NCBI GenBank assembly: GCA_016806645.1
Contig: JACSYO010002005.1
Location: forward strand, 1,817,001-1,881,000
DNA: 64,000 nt
Origin: Ophiodon elongatus
Taxonomy: Eukaryota > Chordata > Actinopteri > Perciformes > Hexagrammidae
Direction of reading: 5' to 3'
A model generated the notes under the pieces. The model had not been told where the DNA came from and searched no databases. It saw only the letters and a program-made list of their open reading frames with translations. The position numbers were made by a program, and so were the translations under genes. Positions 1 to 20,420 of this stretch are shown here, one piece after another. Every line of letters starts with the position of its first letter. Within the stretch, counting starts at the first letter, position 1.

Positions 1-1255
1 TGGATTTTGGATATCGTAAAATGGCATTTGGTTTTAAAGGCTGCATTACAGTAAAGAGACAGTCTGTTCTACTATTTGCCTTAACCCACTGAGTCAATAA
101 ACACACATTACTGATGATTATTTATCAAAAACAGCATCAACGGTCAACCCTACAATATCAACAACGTATCGATATTGAGGCAATTGTTGGAAAATATTGC
201 ATAGAAAATATTGATTTTCTACACAACGGCCAGCCCTATAAGTCATGTGACCTACATTAGCAGTGCATCCTTTGTAATGTGACTACAGGACATACATGAT
301 GCATACATGACGCATACATGATGCAATAACAACACAGAGGCCTTTCTTCTAGCTTCAGCCAATGACAACACAGAGGCCTTTCTTCTAGCTTCAGCCAATA
401 ACAGCACTGCGGACCAATCTTCATCCATCAGCTCTGACACGCAGCCAAATAATACACATCCAAACACATGCTCCGCCTCTCAAATGTACACACACACACA
501 AACACACACACAAGGCCAATATGAAAACGTAATACAGCCGACGCAGTAGATAATTTGAGGTCATCCTCGGTGCCGCAAAGTGCTACACGACACCCGAGCC
601 TGGATTGAGTTCATGGACGGAGCGCTGCATTGCACCACTCCGTGTCTGCTCGACAGAGATTGCTGTAGCGACTGGAAGTGCACTCCTGGTTTGGCAAAGA
701 CGTCCCACTGAGCTACTGCGTCCTCACTCAGGACCCATGTGACAAGTCCAGAGAAGCAGTTTCTTCTTTTCTTTAACCAGAATTTCTAAGTTTTTTTTTA
801 ATCATGCGTTTTAGAATATTTAAGACGAGAATGTAGATTTTAAACAAAACATCATCCGGTCATTTCTATATAGACTGTTGAACCAGAAAGTAATCATGCG
901 AGTCTTTAAAACGCTTGAATGTATGGTCTTGTGGCTTTTCATTATAACTGTATTCTCCTTTCACAAAAGCCACCAGGGGCCTGACTTTGACTCCTTCATC
1001 AGACTAAACTGTAACGGTTCAACTCAGTAACTGTCTGGGATGTATCCTCTGGACTTGGTGACAAAACACCATTTAAAAAAACTTGATTAGAATGTTACAC
1101 ACTTATAAAAACTATATTACAGTCAGAGCAGAGGGAAAAGAAAGTCCTTATAATTTACATCCGCACTAGAAATGTCTTAAAGATCAACAACAGTGCTTCG
1201 GACGAGACTTTTAGGAACTAAAAAAAAAGGAAGGCCATTTGCGGGACACACTCAC
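1..1255 (-). other. txlna: txlna intron 3 (partial)
   Basis: Non-coding as far as I can see; searched for the next taxilin exon without success. Holds a 36-bp tandem duplication at 329-400 and a short CA-rich run at 490-512. Confidence 0.75.
329..400. repeat. 36-bp tandem duplication
   Basis: Two near-identical copies, 329-364 and 365-400, starting ACAACACAGAGGCC. Inside a txlna intron. Confidence 0.9.
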
Positions 1256-1347
1256 CAGCTCAGCGTACTTCTTACAAAGGCCTCCAAGCTTCTCCTCTGG
1301 GGTGCTCAGTGTGTTCAGAGTCTGCATGAGAAGGGTGATCTCTTTTC
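1256..1347 (-). CDS. txlna: txlna coding exon 3: start of coiled-coil region
   Basis: Completes Gly 244, then KEITLLMQTLNTLSTPEEKL, GGLCKKYAEL to residue 274. Acceptor TATGCAG, donor GTGAGT. Ends in phase 0. Too short to show as a long open frame on this strand. Confidence 0.95.
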
Positions 1348-2856
1348 CTGCATAAACACGGAGAAACAGAGACGGGACAACAATCAGAGAGCCCGTTTCT
1401 AAAACACATTATAACTAGTAATTACTAGTATTTAGAGACACTCCTTACCCAGACCCTTCACTTTCTTCTTATCCTGAGTCTTCTTCTGGTCCTTCTGCCC
1501 TCCGTTGCCGGCTCCGTTGACTTTGCCCTCTGGCTTGCCGCCCCCCCTCTCATTGCCCAGGCCGTTGAGCTCGGGGCTGTGCGACTGGCCGTTGGGCACG
1601 GCGCTGGCGTCGTCTGAAATGGTTTCCCGACAGTACGTGCTGAGGATGTCCTCCAGCTGCCGACTCAGCTCCTCAGCCATGTCGCATTGAGAGAGGGCCG
1701 CTTGTGCAACTAGACACGGTGAAGGCAGAGAAAAAGGACAAAAAGTTGAGGTTCTTGCAGTGCGGCTTCAAAGACATTTAGTCTGCTTTATAGCACACCA
1801 ACCTCTTAAAATGCCCACAATGGTCAATAAGCATTCGTGACCTAACTCAAGTTTAAGATGCGTTAGATTAGTTGTGTTCTTGTCACAAATATTGCACCGT
1901 GTGCGGTTACCATCAGTCGAACCATCATTTCTGTGATATGACAAGTAGCTGATGAAAAACGATGTGGTAATAACAAATTTAAGTACCCAACTTTTTTTCT
2001 GAAAGCAGTAGCACAAACATAATATACCAGTGTCTTTGCTGGGCTATATGCATGAATAGTGAGAGAGGTAAACCAATTATTCAGATTAAATGCATATGGT
2101 TAATAGCATCTCCATTCCTTAATGTTTATCTTCAGCGATGTTCTACAGGGGTAAATATAAGTAAGCATCACATTAAAATGGCAGGTTTTTTAGTGGGATG
2201 TTGTTGTAGAGTTTTAATATGCAACAGTGAGAGACACCGCTATCGATTACTGTTGTTAAAATTCCACATTATAGAATTACAAATCAACGATTTGCCATCC
2301 ACAGCGATGGGTAGACAACCAAGTCCAGTAACAGAGACAGTCCCGTCAAAAACGTACAGTTCACCTGGTACATAATTTAAACTTTACCTCCGCTTCCTGC
2401 CTCGTTGCCTTGTGGCGGCGTGTCTGTCTGTAACGGCGTGTCCGTCTGCGGTGTCTGTGGCTCCGACTCTTTGGGGCTGCTGCTGTCCACGCTGTCCTTT
2501 GCAGCTGCAGGTGTCTCCGTCCCTTCGGCTGCAGGTGTCTCCGTCCCTTCGGCTGCAGGTGTCTGCGTCCCTTCTGCTGCAGGTGTCTCTGTCCCTTCGG
2601 CTGCAGGTGTCTCCGTCCCTTCGGCTGCAGGTGTCTGCGTCCCTTCTGCTGCAGGTGTCTCCGTCCCTTCGGCAGCAGGTGTCTGCGTCCCTTCTGCTAC
2701 AGGTGTCTCCGTCCCTTTGGCAGCAGGTGTCTGCGTCCCTTCTGCTACAGGTGTCTCCGTCCCTTCGGCTGGAGGTGTCTCCGTCCCTTCGGCTGCAGGT
2801 GTGACGTCCTCGCTGCCCTGGGTGGCAGACTCTTTTTCCGTGTCTTGTTTTTTCAT
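1256..2856 (-). CDS. txlna: txlna, alpha-taxilin, 5' part of gene (first 274 residues); continues off the left edge
   Basis: Taxilins are long coiled-coil proteins that bind syntaxins and act in vesicle traffic. Three coding exons (2856-2388, 1709-1449, 1347-1256) join in phase. They give an acidic low-complexity N-terminus, then MAEELSRQLEDILSTYC from residue 167, a basic linker KKVKGLGKEITLLMQ, and LNTLSTPEEKL, LCKKYAEL at the start of the coiled-coil region. These segments closely match alpha-taxilin. The human protein reaches KYAEL near residue 200; here it falls at 274 because of a run of twelve 8-residue repeats. The start at 2856 follows an acceptor (GTGACAG before 2865) and resembles the human MKNQD start. 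Exon 4 onward is not found in 1-1255. TXLNA is preferred over TXLNB and TXLNG by sequence and by the kpna6 neighbour. Confidence 0.94.
1449..1709 (-). CDS. txlna: txlna coding exon 2
   Basis: Residues 157-243 plus one base: VAQAALSQCDMAEELSRQLE, DILSTYC, a Gly/Asn-rich stretch and KDQKKTQDKKKVKGL. Acceptor GTGTCTAG before 1709, donor GTAAGG after 1449. EELSRQLEDILSTYC is a signature of alpha-taxilin. Confidence 0.95.
1710..2387 (-). other. txlna: txlna intron between coding exons 1 and 2
   Basis: No coding evidence and no recognised repeat; bounded by the splice sites described for the adjoining exons. Confidence 0.85.
2388..2856 (-). CDS. txlna: txlna coding exon 1 (second exon of the gene)
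   Basis: Residues 1-156 plus one base: MKKQDTEKESATQGSEDVT, then the 8-residue repeat array, then KDSVDSSSPKESEPQ and onward to NEAGSGG. The exon begins at 2865, nine bases before ATG; donor GTAAAG at 2387. Three other frames also stay open across the array only because its period, 24 bp, is divisible by three. Confidence 0.93.
2512..2799 (-). repeat. txlna: 24-bp coding minisatellite in txlna (12 units)
   Basis: Encodes residues 20-115 as twelve tandem 8-residue units, consensus P-A-A-E-G-T-(E/Q)-T, plus a partial thirteenth (PAAAKD). Variants PPAEGTET, PVAEGTQT and PAAKGTET are near the N-terminal side; the distal units are more uniform. Confidence 0.97.
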
Positions 2857-3429
2857 CTCTGGTATCTGTCACAAGTAGAAGAAAAAAAAAAAAGGTACAA
2901 TGTTGTGACACAAAGACACGTAGAGCTGAACTATGTCAGTACTTTTAACTCATAAAAACGACTTTGCAACACCATAAACGCTCTTTTTAGTTATCGTTTT
3001 TTTTTTCAGGCCCAACTGTCAGGAAACAGCCTGCCCACGTAAAACAGCACCTGACTCACCAAACTGACAAGTCACAGAATAACCCTCTTTCTGGTATTTA
3101 CCAACAGTATGTTTGGGAGATAATTTGTATTATATGACAATTGCAGTGTAACTACATTAACTACCATCTCGTTACAGAAACACACATGTTTATAATGCTA
3201 GTTTTAACATGCATTGTCACATGTAAGCTGTATTTCCCCATAAAGAGCATCAGGTCCTCGCTTAGCTTTAGCTAGCTCATGCTAACGCTCGTTAGCCTCC
3301 AGATGCGGCTAAATGAGCTCGCGCGAACATCGGTTCATGTTTTTAAAGGTCAAGCGCCTCTAAACACTTGAGACGGACCACACAGGTGTGCCGTGTGTGG
3401 GGGTTATAGCCCCGTGTTCAGGTGTTTAC

Positions 3430-3520
3430 CTTCAGACTCGAGGAGGAAACAGCGAGTGTGTCTGCGAACTGCGGGTTTCCACAACAGCGTGAGGCAGAAT
3501 AAAAAGACTTCCGGTCATAA
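3430..3520 (-). other. txlna: txlna non-coding exon 1 (5' UTR), 5' end approximate
   Basis: A consensus donor, GAAG|GTAAAC, at 3430/3429 faces the acceptor at 2866, giving a 564-bp intron in the 5' UTR. The exon is GC-richer than its surroundings and lies beside an ETS-type element. The 5' end is a guess. Confidence 0.6.
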
Positions 3521-3620
3521 CTTTGGATTCTTCTTCTTCTTCTGTAGTTTTTAAACGGCGGTTTATGTCACAACCGGATACTTTGTCGCCCCCTACAGAA
3601 AGATAAGTGGATATACATTG
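3490..3620 (-). promoter_or_regulatory. putative txlna promoter with ETS-type site
   Basis: ACTTCCGG (CCGGAAGT on the gene strand) at 3507-3514, a GABP/ETS-type element common in housekeeping promoters, plus a second CCGG at 3574. No TATA box is evident. The same element occurs at the kpna6 promoter. Confidence 0.45.
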
Positions 3621-3719
3621 TTTCATGTCAAAATTAACTTCAGCATATACATTTATAGGTATGATTCAGATGAATCCATTAGTCTAATCTTTATTTTATC
3701 TAAAACAATGCATTTTTAT

Positions 3720-3965
3720 TGATTTAAAAAAATATATATTTTATATATGATATAATATATATATTAAATAAATCATATATATATTATATATAAAATCTAT
3801 TATATATATATTTTATATATAATACAATATACATGTTTATATTATATATATAATACAATATAAATGTTTATATAATGTAATATATATATTATATATATAT
3901 TACATTATATATACATAAATATAATATATATTATATATGCATACGTATATATAATTGAATATCTT
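3720..3965. repeat. AT-rich (TA)n low-complexity tract
   Basis: About 245 bp almost wholly of A and T, built from TATATA and ATTATATA runs, between the txlna promoter and the kpna6 3' region. Confidence 0.9.
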
Positions 3966-4562
3966 ATATTAATACTATGACAATTTAAATAATATTTAGA
4001 TAGATACCATTAATATGAATAGATATTTTCAAATTAGTATTCACTCACTGTTCTTGTTGTCCATTGCCTTGAGGCACCATGTGGTGCAGGACACTCAAAT
4101 ATAAAAAAAAATATTCTCTGTTCAGGCTGTATTGAAAAGAGGAAGATCTATTTTCACCATTACTAAAATGGAATAAATGAGGTTCTCAAATACAGAACAT
4201 GTCTATTCATGTACCAAACTCAATGTGCAGCATACAACGTGATACTATTCTCCCACGAAAAGCAAAAGAAAACTTAAAATACTGGTGGTCTAACTACATG
4301 GCATGTTCCTATTTGAGCTATAAAATATGATGCCCTTAATATGAAATGTAATAATAATAATAATAATAATTTCATATTAGGTCTCACATTTTAGGTACTG
4401 GAGCTTTTTTTTTTTTTTACTTCCACAAGAGGAAGATCCCACATTGACATAAAGACACACCTTTGCTGAAGTCCAATTCTGTATATATTGCAGTAACATT
4501 CCTTCACATTGCACGCCAGAGATCAAAGATGAAACATTTGCATTAAAGGGTTGCAACGTAAC

Positions 4563-4568
4563 TTTATT
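4563..4568 (-). terminator. candidate distal poly(A) signal of kpna6 (AATAAA)
   Basis: AATAAA on the minus strand, the last one before the sequence turns into the intergenic AT tract. Not supported by transcript data. Confidence 0.3.
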
Positions 4569-4788
4569 TGTTTTGTACAGTATTTCCACTGAACAATTTT
4601 AAATTCAATATATTTTCCTTTACATTTTTTTTAATTTTTTTTTATATTGTTGCGGTTTCCTGTATGCACTTTTTTTCATGTTCATGTTTGTGTGTCATGT
4701 TCAGTTGAAGTGTATAAGTTTCTCGTCACTCATTCATACCGTCGGTAAAGTCAAGTCAAGTCACAGTTTAAGATGGGAAATTTTGAGC

Positions 4789-4819
<31 letters not shown>

Positions 4820-6355
4820 AAAAATCATAAACAAGAATAGAGAAAATAAATACGTGTAAAAGAAATGAGAGGACCAGAGCAGAGAAAACATCAGGACTGG
4901 TCAGTGGTGGCGTATGAAAAGTATTTTTACAAACATGTAGCATTGTAAACATTTGAAGCATAGACAACATTACTTGACCGAGCCAAGCACGGCTTCAGAT
5001 TTTGATAAAGACATGAACAGCTTCTAGGACGGAAGACAAGTCAGATTTGAGATATTTAGTGATGTCTGTTCATTCCCCTAAAAGATATCGAGGTTCCTGA
5101 TCACGCAGCCTGACTAGGACAAACTCTTTACGCTAAACACAATTATCCAAAAATATAGCCCAGAATATCCTGATCAGGAAAAAAAGACCAGGAAAAGCAG
5201 AAAAGGCTTGTATCCTCAACTCCTATTTATTTATTTCCTTTCCTTTTTTCTTTCCATGTGACGTGTTCCAATGAGGCTTTTTCTCCACTTCTCAGAAGTG
5301 ATTAGAATTGCATCTGAATTCCTGTCAATGTATCAGAACATACATATAGTTTAACTTATAATACTTTTTTTTTTTTTTTTTTAATGTAAATCACTGCACA
5401 ATTTCTGAATCCCAGATTTTTTTGCCTTAGAAAAAAAAATGTGTCCAGTAGTTGCCTCGGTTACCGTCGCCCAGCGAAAGGAGCGTCGCCTTCGAGGAGC
5501 CGTTTTGCAGGTGGATCTTTGCCTCTGAGGGGGGGCCGGTGGGGGGGGGCCTGATTTTGGACAATATATTTATTGCAGTCGTCAGGACTATTTTTGCAGA
5601 TCTTTTTCACTCCCTAAAAACAGTACTTGAATTTGAGAAAAAAAAAAAAAAAAAAAAACTGAGCAGAGAGACTGAGCTATTGCAGCTTCTAATGAAAAGA
5701 AGCAAGTTTTAAATGCAGCGATCTCTCAAGTCGCACCGACTGGGTCAAACCAAGCCAATTACATGAAGTGGAGTATTGAAAACAAGACATCAAGTAAATC
5801 ATTTCAACCAGCCTTCAGGATGACAGAACTTTGGTAAACTATGACAACACGGTTAGTACCTGCAATTGCCTGCTATGATAGTCGCTTAAAATGTCCACAA
5901 TTTGCATCATCTGCCACATCGAAGTACTACAATATTTCTATCGGCGCTGAATTTCTTCTTGCACAAAGGAGGGGGTGGGGGGGATGGGGGGGGGGGGGGC
6001 TGGCTGTGGGCCTGGACCCCCTCTAACTCCAAGAAAATGCTAAATATATGACACTCGGTGAAAACCACGAGGAGAATGTAATACCGGGGATCGCCACACC
6101 GATTGGAGAAGAAGTGGCCGGAAAGACCAGTTTTATGTAATTATTCGCGTCGTCTCCCCCCGTCCCCCACCCCCCCCACCACCCAGACAAATTACACCGC
6201 CTTAATTAAATTCCTTATTTAGGCGCCCACAGTAATGCATGCCACTTTCCCAAAGAAACAATGGCAAATAATGTAACTTTAAAAGAGAAGGAAAATAGAG
6301 CAGCAATGTTCTGCACAAAATGTGTGCACATTCAAGTAAATAAAGAGATATAAAG

Positions 6356-6388
<33 letters not shown>

Positions 6389-9163
6389 AGTCAAAGACAG
6401 ATACATAAGAACCTCCAGTCTTTGTTGGTCGGATTGGCACTTTTGTGAATAGGAGTGCATTTTCATTTTTCAGAAATATAAATAGTTTTTTTGTTTTCCT
6501 GGTTGATGCACTGTTGTTTTTTTCTTTTTTTTTTCTTCAAACATTGCAATTCTGGCGTCATTTGTAGGCCGAGCGCAGAATTAGCCATGAAATCGAAGAC
6601 TTCAGTTTATAAATGCTGCTCTACACGTCTGTCATGTAGAGAGGCAAGTTCTTGATGCTCAATTATTCATGATTTGAACTCTTTATGTCTACTGGGAGCG
6701 CACGTGTTCTGTGGATAACAACTCAAACTCACGAGAGCCTCGCCGACGCGTCGACGATGGTTTAACCCTCGAAGATGTGATAGCAGCCTGTCGCACGAGA
6801 ATGTTCCGCATCGTCAATGGAAGTTTATGGCTTATGTAAAAAAAAAAAGTAATACTGAAAGAAACCAAATCTACGGCTGTCTATCAAAAAAAAATATGTA
6901 AAAAAAAAACTAAAAAAAAACCTCTTTGATGAAAGTGTATTCCAAAGTATTCACACTATTCAACGGACTAATCCACAGTATTTTTTTTAGATTAACATAA
7001 TTCCGTTCACAGTTTCATGATTTAATGTTAAGGCTGGTTCAGTGATCCACATAACAGGGGCTCCCAGACTCGGATAGGGACATAGTCATAGAGTCAATCA
7101 ACCTCTTCCTCACACAGTGCCCGTCAGTCAAACATCACACAACCACAGTTCTGCTCAATCCACGAAGCCTGAAGCCTGATCCCGGATCAGCTCCTGTCAC
7201 GGGCAGAGCGCTGATCCAAGGTCAGGGTTTACAGGGCTAATTTAAACCATCATAAGTCATGTGGCTAGAAACGACAAGAAAGAAAAAAAAATAAGTTTCC
7301 ATGAGACCTCTATGTGCACCGAATCACAATTGAATACGAAAGAAAAAAAAAATGTTTTCTTCGTCTCAATTAAAAACAGAAAACAAATCTTGAAGTTAAA
7401 ATAATAATAAAAAAAAAATAAAAAAAAATCGAAACAAGGGCGACATTTTCATAAATATAGAAATTATACTAAGTGCTCTGAAATCAAAAACAGCCAAAAC
7501 GGCAATTTTCACTCCGTTGAGAAAAGCAAATTTAAAAATAAAACAAAATTAACAAGACCATGGAAACTATTTGGTTTCTTGCCACTAGCCACTCATCTGT
7601 GAGAGGTGTGTGTACAGTGTCTGCTGGTGTTGTATGCAAGTGTGCATGAAGTGTGCGCAAATACATATAGATATATATATATATATAATGCAAATACAAC
7701 AAAATTCAAATATATACTCATACTTGAATTTTTGGTTGAAGTTAGGCTCGTCACTCGTCGGAGACGTATCCCTGGCCAAACCCGGCTCGCTACGAGACCC
7801 TGGAGGGGGACAGAGAAGCGGCGCACTTCGCTTGCCGGGCAGAGGATCGGCTATTTACAGCAACATCGCAATGGACCCATGCAAAAAAATCATTAACAGT
7901 TGTCATCCCCTTTCCTCAAAAGATATAGTGATCTAGAACTCTACCACTATACAAAACACCACCACTGTCACTACACTATCACTGTTCACACCACCAAACC
8001 AACTCGTTGTGGCCCACTTCCTGCCTCTTTTTTTTTTTTTTTTTTTATATTTTTTTAAACTCCCAAATGCTGCCACAAGAAAAGGCTGCGCAGTGTGCAG
8101 CGCAGTCTCGAGGTGGTTACTTCCCACCGTCCTCCATCTCTCCGTGCCAACTGTCTGCGGTTGACCAGGGATACTCGGTGACTGTACGCAGGGTAATATA
8201 ACGCCATGCAAAAACCCTGCCGCGTACAGCCGGGGATCGCGGGAGCACGGGGGGCCTCGCGGACCAGCAGCAACCCGTTTGCACTGGGCCGCCATGAAAT
8301 CAGACATTCAGAACTTTAAACGTTGTGTCTGTAACCACGAGTGGCATTTCGCCCTGTTTTGAAACATCTGCAATGTCTTGTAATTCATTTAAATATAAAA
8401 ATAAGTTGGGTTTGCTGCTGCTGGTACCTTCCCCCCCCTCCTCCCCTTAAATCCCCAGCTATGCCTTGTTTAATAGTTAGATCACTTCATAATTCAAATG
8501 TATTGTTATTAATAACACAGCACACGACGAACATTGGATCTCTAACTATACCACCCTCGAAAACTTGATTTTTTTTTTATTATTATTTTTTTTACTAGAT
8601 CTTTAAACATATCTTCTATGAAACCCAATCCCTTTTCCACTATCCCATCCAGAGCCCTTCCTACGATCCTACGTTTTCACACTTCTTCCCACCTCAACCC
8701 TCCCCCTGAAAGTTGTCCCACTAAAAATAAAAATGTTAATAGAAGGGGTGGGGGGGAAAAAAGACACTTCTTAGCTTGAGCATCAGATTAGCTGAACCCG
8801 AAGCCTAATTAACAAGGAGCGTATTGGTAGCAAACCAAAGAAAAAAGAAAATCACAAGCACTAAAAAAAAGGTGCATATAAATAAGTGTTGGGGGGGAGG
8901 AGGATAACTAATCATAAAACAAAAAAGGGATCATGTTACTCCGTGCTTTTCTTTGAATTGAACCAAGTCAGACTGACATCAAGAGCTAGGCATATTTGAC
9001 CTCATGCACCCCAAGTCTGTGGACTCTGCACGGGGAAGCATGAGCAATCCTGAAAAGAGGAAATGTCCCACTGGAAAAGAAACAACAAAAAAAGAAGTGT
9101 GTATATAGATATTAACCAACCAAAACCATCGTTACTGCCAATGAGAGCTATCAAATGGCAGGA

Positions 9164-9165
<2 letters not shown>

Positions 9166-9216
<51 letters not shown>
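9166..9216. repeat. (GT)n microsatellite
   Basis: About 25 uninterrupted GT units. The Cys-Val and Thr-His open frames over it are artefacts. Confidence 0.98.
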
Positions 9217-9218
<2 letters not shown>

Positions 9219-9390
9219 AAGCCAGGGCAGACTTTGGGCTGCATGGTGGTCACTTCCTCTTCTAGGTAAGTGTAATGGAGTTTGCATGGCGGTCTCCCCT
9301 GGACCAGGTATCACATGGATCTGCCCTGCCAGAAGCCAGTCCACTGGTTTCTGGGACAGAGAGCGGGACAGTTTTACCAAAAGGTTGGGG

Positions 9391-9414
9391 GTGTGTCTGT
9401 CTGTGTGTGTCTGT

Positions 9415-9457
<43 letters not shown>
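9391..9457. repeat. imperfect (GT)n microsatellite
   Basis: GT repeat with interspersed CT (GTCTGTGTGT) followed by a pure GT run. Confidence 0.97.
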
Positions 9458-9459
<2 letters not shown>

Positions 9460-9615
9460 AGCTTGGTGATGGTAGAGGTGGAGGTTAGTGGCAGCTCAGG
9501 GAGGAGGGTGTGGAGGTCTGACTCCGGCATCTAGGGGTCCTCCACGAGACGAGGAGGTATGGAGGCGGGAAGGGGGGGGTTAAATGGTGTATTTTAGGAG
9601 GTGAGGGCTGCGGAC

Positions 9616-19281
<9,666 letters not shown>

Positions 19282-19510
19282 CACGTCCTATGTCGTTTGA
19301 GTCAAGTGGTGGAGATATAAATCAAGTTTGAGTCCTCTCTCTCTCTCTCTTCTCTCTCTCTTCTTTCTATCTCTTTCTCTCTCTCTCTTCTAGCTTTCCA
19401 GAATTTGCTCCTGTAAGCAATATGTCTGCCGGAGACGGAAACGTCAAAATATAACAGCGACTTCCGGCCAGCAGAGGACGCACGCGCCTAACAAAACGTC
19501 ACGTTTTAGC
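19282..19510 (-). promoter_or_regulatory. kpna6 5' UTR and putative promoter
   Basis: Upstream of the ATG is a long pyrimidine (CT) tract at about 19335-19391, then ACTTCCGG at 19460-19467 and CpG-containing sequence to about 19500. No TATA box. The transcription start cannot be placed exactly. Confidence 0.5.
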
Positions 19511-19554
19511 CTCCTTCAGTGAAGGACACAAGATAGCCCCCATACCATACCAAA

Positions 19555-19840
19555 TATATATATGATCAATTTAAGAGTTATGTATATACATACACATATA
19601 CTTACATACACACATATACATACTTACATACATACACACCCTCATATACACGTACATACACATATGCATGCATATACTTACATACATACATACATACATA
19701 CACACACATATACATACACATACATACACACCCTAATATACACATACATACACATATAGATACATATACTTACATACATACATACACACACATACACATG
19801 CACACCCTCATATACACATACACACACATATATACATATA
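19555..19840. repeat. compound (CATA)n/(CA)n microsatellite upstream of kpna6
   Basis: About 285 bp of CATACATA and CACATATA words with interspersed CCCTCATATA units. Confidence 0.96.
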
Positions 19841-19849
19841 GGGTTACTT

Positions 19850-20420
19850 ACCCCCCTCCCACTATTGGCGATGCCCACCCTCCTCATACAGCTCCAAATA
19901 TTACAGAAGGGAATGTATTATATTATGATACTTTTGCATTAATTGTTGTTGGATTTTGCTTAAAGCCATAGACCAGGATCAGATGGTTTTTTTCTTTAGC
20001 ACCATGTATTCTAGCTATTGAAAGTTCCATGTTCACAACATGAAGATAGCCAGCTAACCACTGGGGTTTCGTGAGAGTATGTGGGGAACTCCAACGCATT
20101 GCTAGCATTTCTTTTGCGGCTGTTCGGCCGGTTAATAAGATGCGTTTTGGATGCTATGATAATAATAATAGTTCTAGTGCGGAAAGGTCGTTTAGAAGCA
20201 GCATAGTAGGGGTGCGTGGGACTACATAGTTCAGAATCTTTGTCAAAAATAACTTTTATTTTTATGTCTATGGTTATGTGTCTGTGTATCTTTATGTATG
20301 TATATATGTGTTTACACATGCACACTACATATACATTTTTGTCCTGTTCGTCACTGTCACTTGTTGATTTTTAATGCATATCTTGAAAATCAATAAAAAT
20401 GTTGTCACAAAAAAAAAAAT
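19850..20420 (+). mobile_element. possible 3' end of a polyadenylated retroelement
   Basis: Ends CTTGAAAATCAATAAAAATG then a short spacer and an A-run at 20408-20419, the look of an inserted polyadenylated transcript (AATAAA plus poly(A)), probably an L1/Tx1-type LINE 3' end. No reverse-transcriptase motif is visible in this piece. Confidence 0.4.

Larger units (their letters stand above)
4540..9615 (-). other. kpna6: probable long 3' UTR of kpna6
   Basis: Between the kpna6 stop and the (TA)n tract there is no exon of another gene. The sequence is T-rich on the gene strand. AATAAA on the minus strand occurs at 4563-4568, about 5226-5237 and 8576-8581, so the transcript could end at any of these; the distal one gives a 3' UTR of about 5 kb. 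I recall a multi-kilobase 3' UTR for human KPNA6. Inference only. It also contains GT tracts at 9166-9216 and 9391-9457 and a hairpin at 8184-8227. Confidence 0.5.

Noticed and set aside
2384..2911. Alternative Cys/Arg/Asp-rich frames on both strands across the txlna exon
   Set aside because: They are shadows of the 24-bp coding repeat, whose period is divisible by three, so all frames stay open. Only the PAAEGTET frame joins the conserved taxilin exons.
7585..8307. Overlapping 64-124-residue open frames on both strands
   Set aside because: No domain, no splice context, and they lie in the presumed kpna6 3' UTR.
9132..9530. Cys-Val and Thr-His repeat proteins over GT/CA runs (also at 34.3, 35.4, 45.0 and 55.4 kb)
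   Set aside because: Translations of dinucleotide microsatellites, not genes.
19562..19887. His/Thr/Tyr-rich open frames upstream of kpna6
   Set aside because: Produced by the (CATA)n/(CA)n microsatellite.
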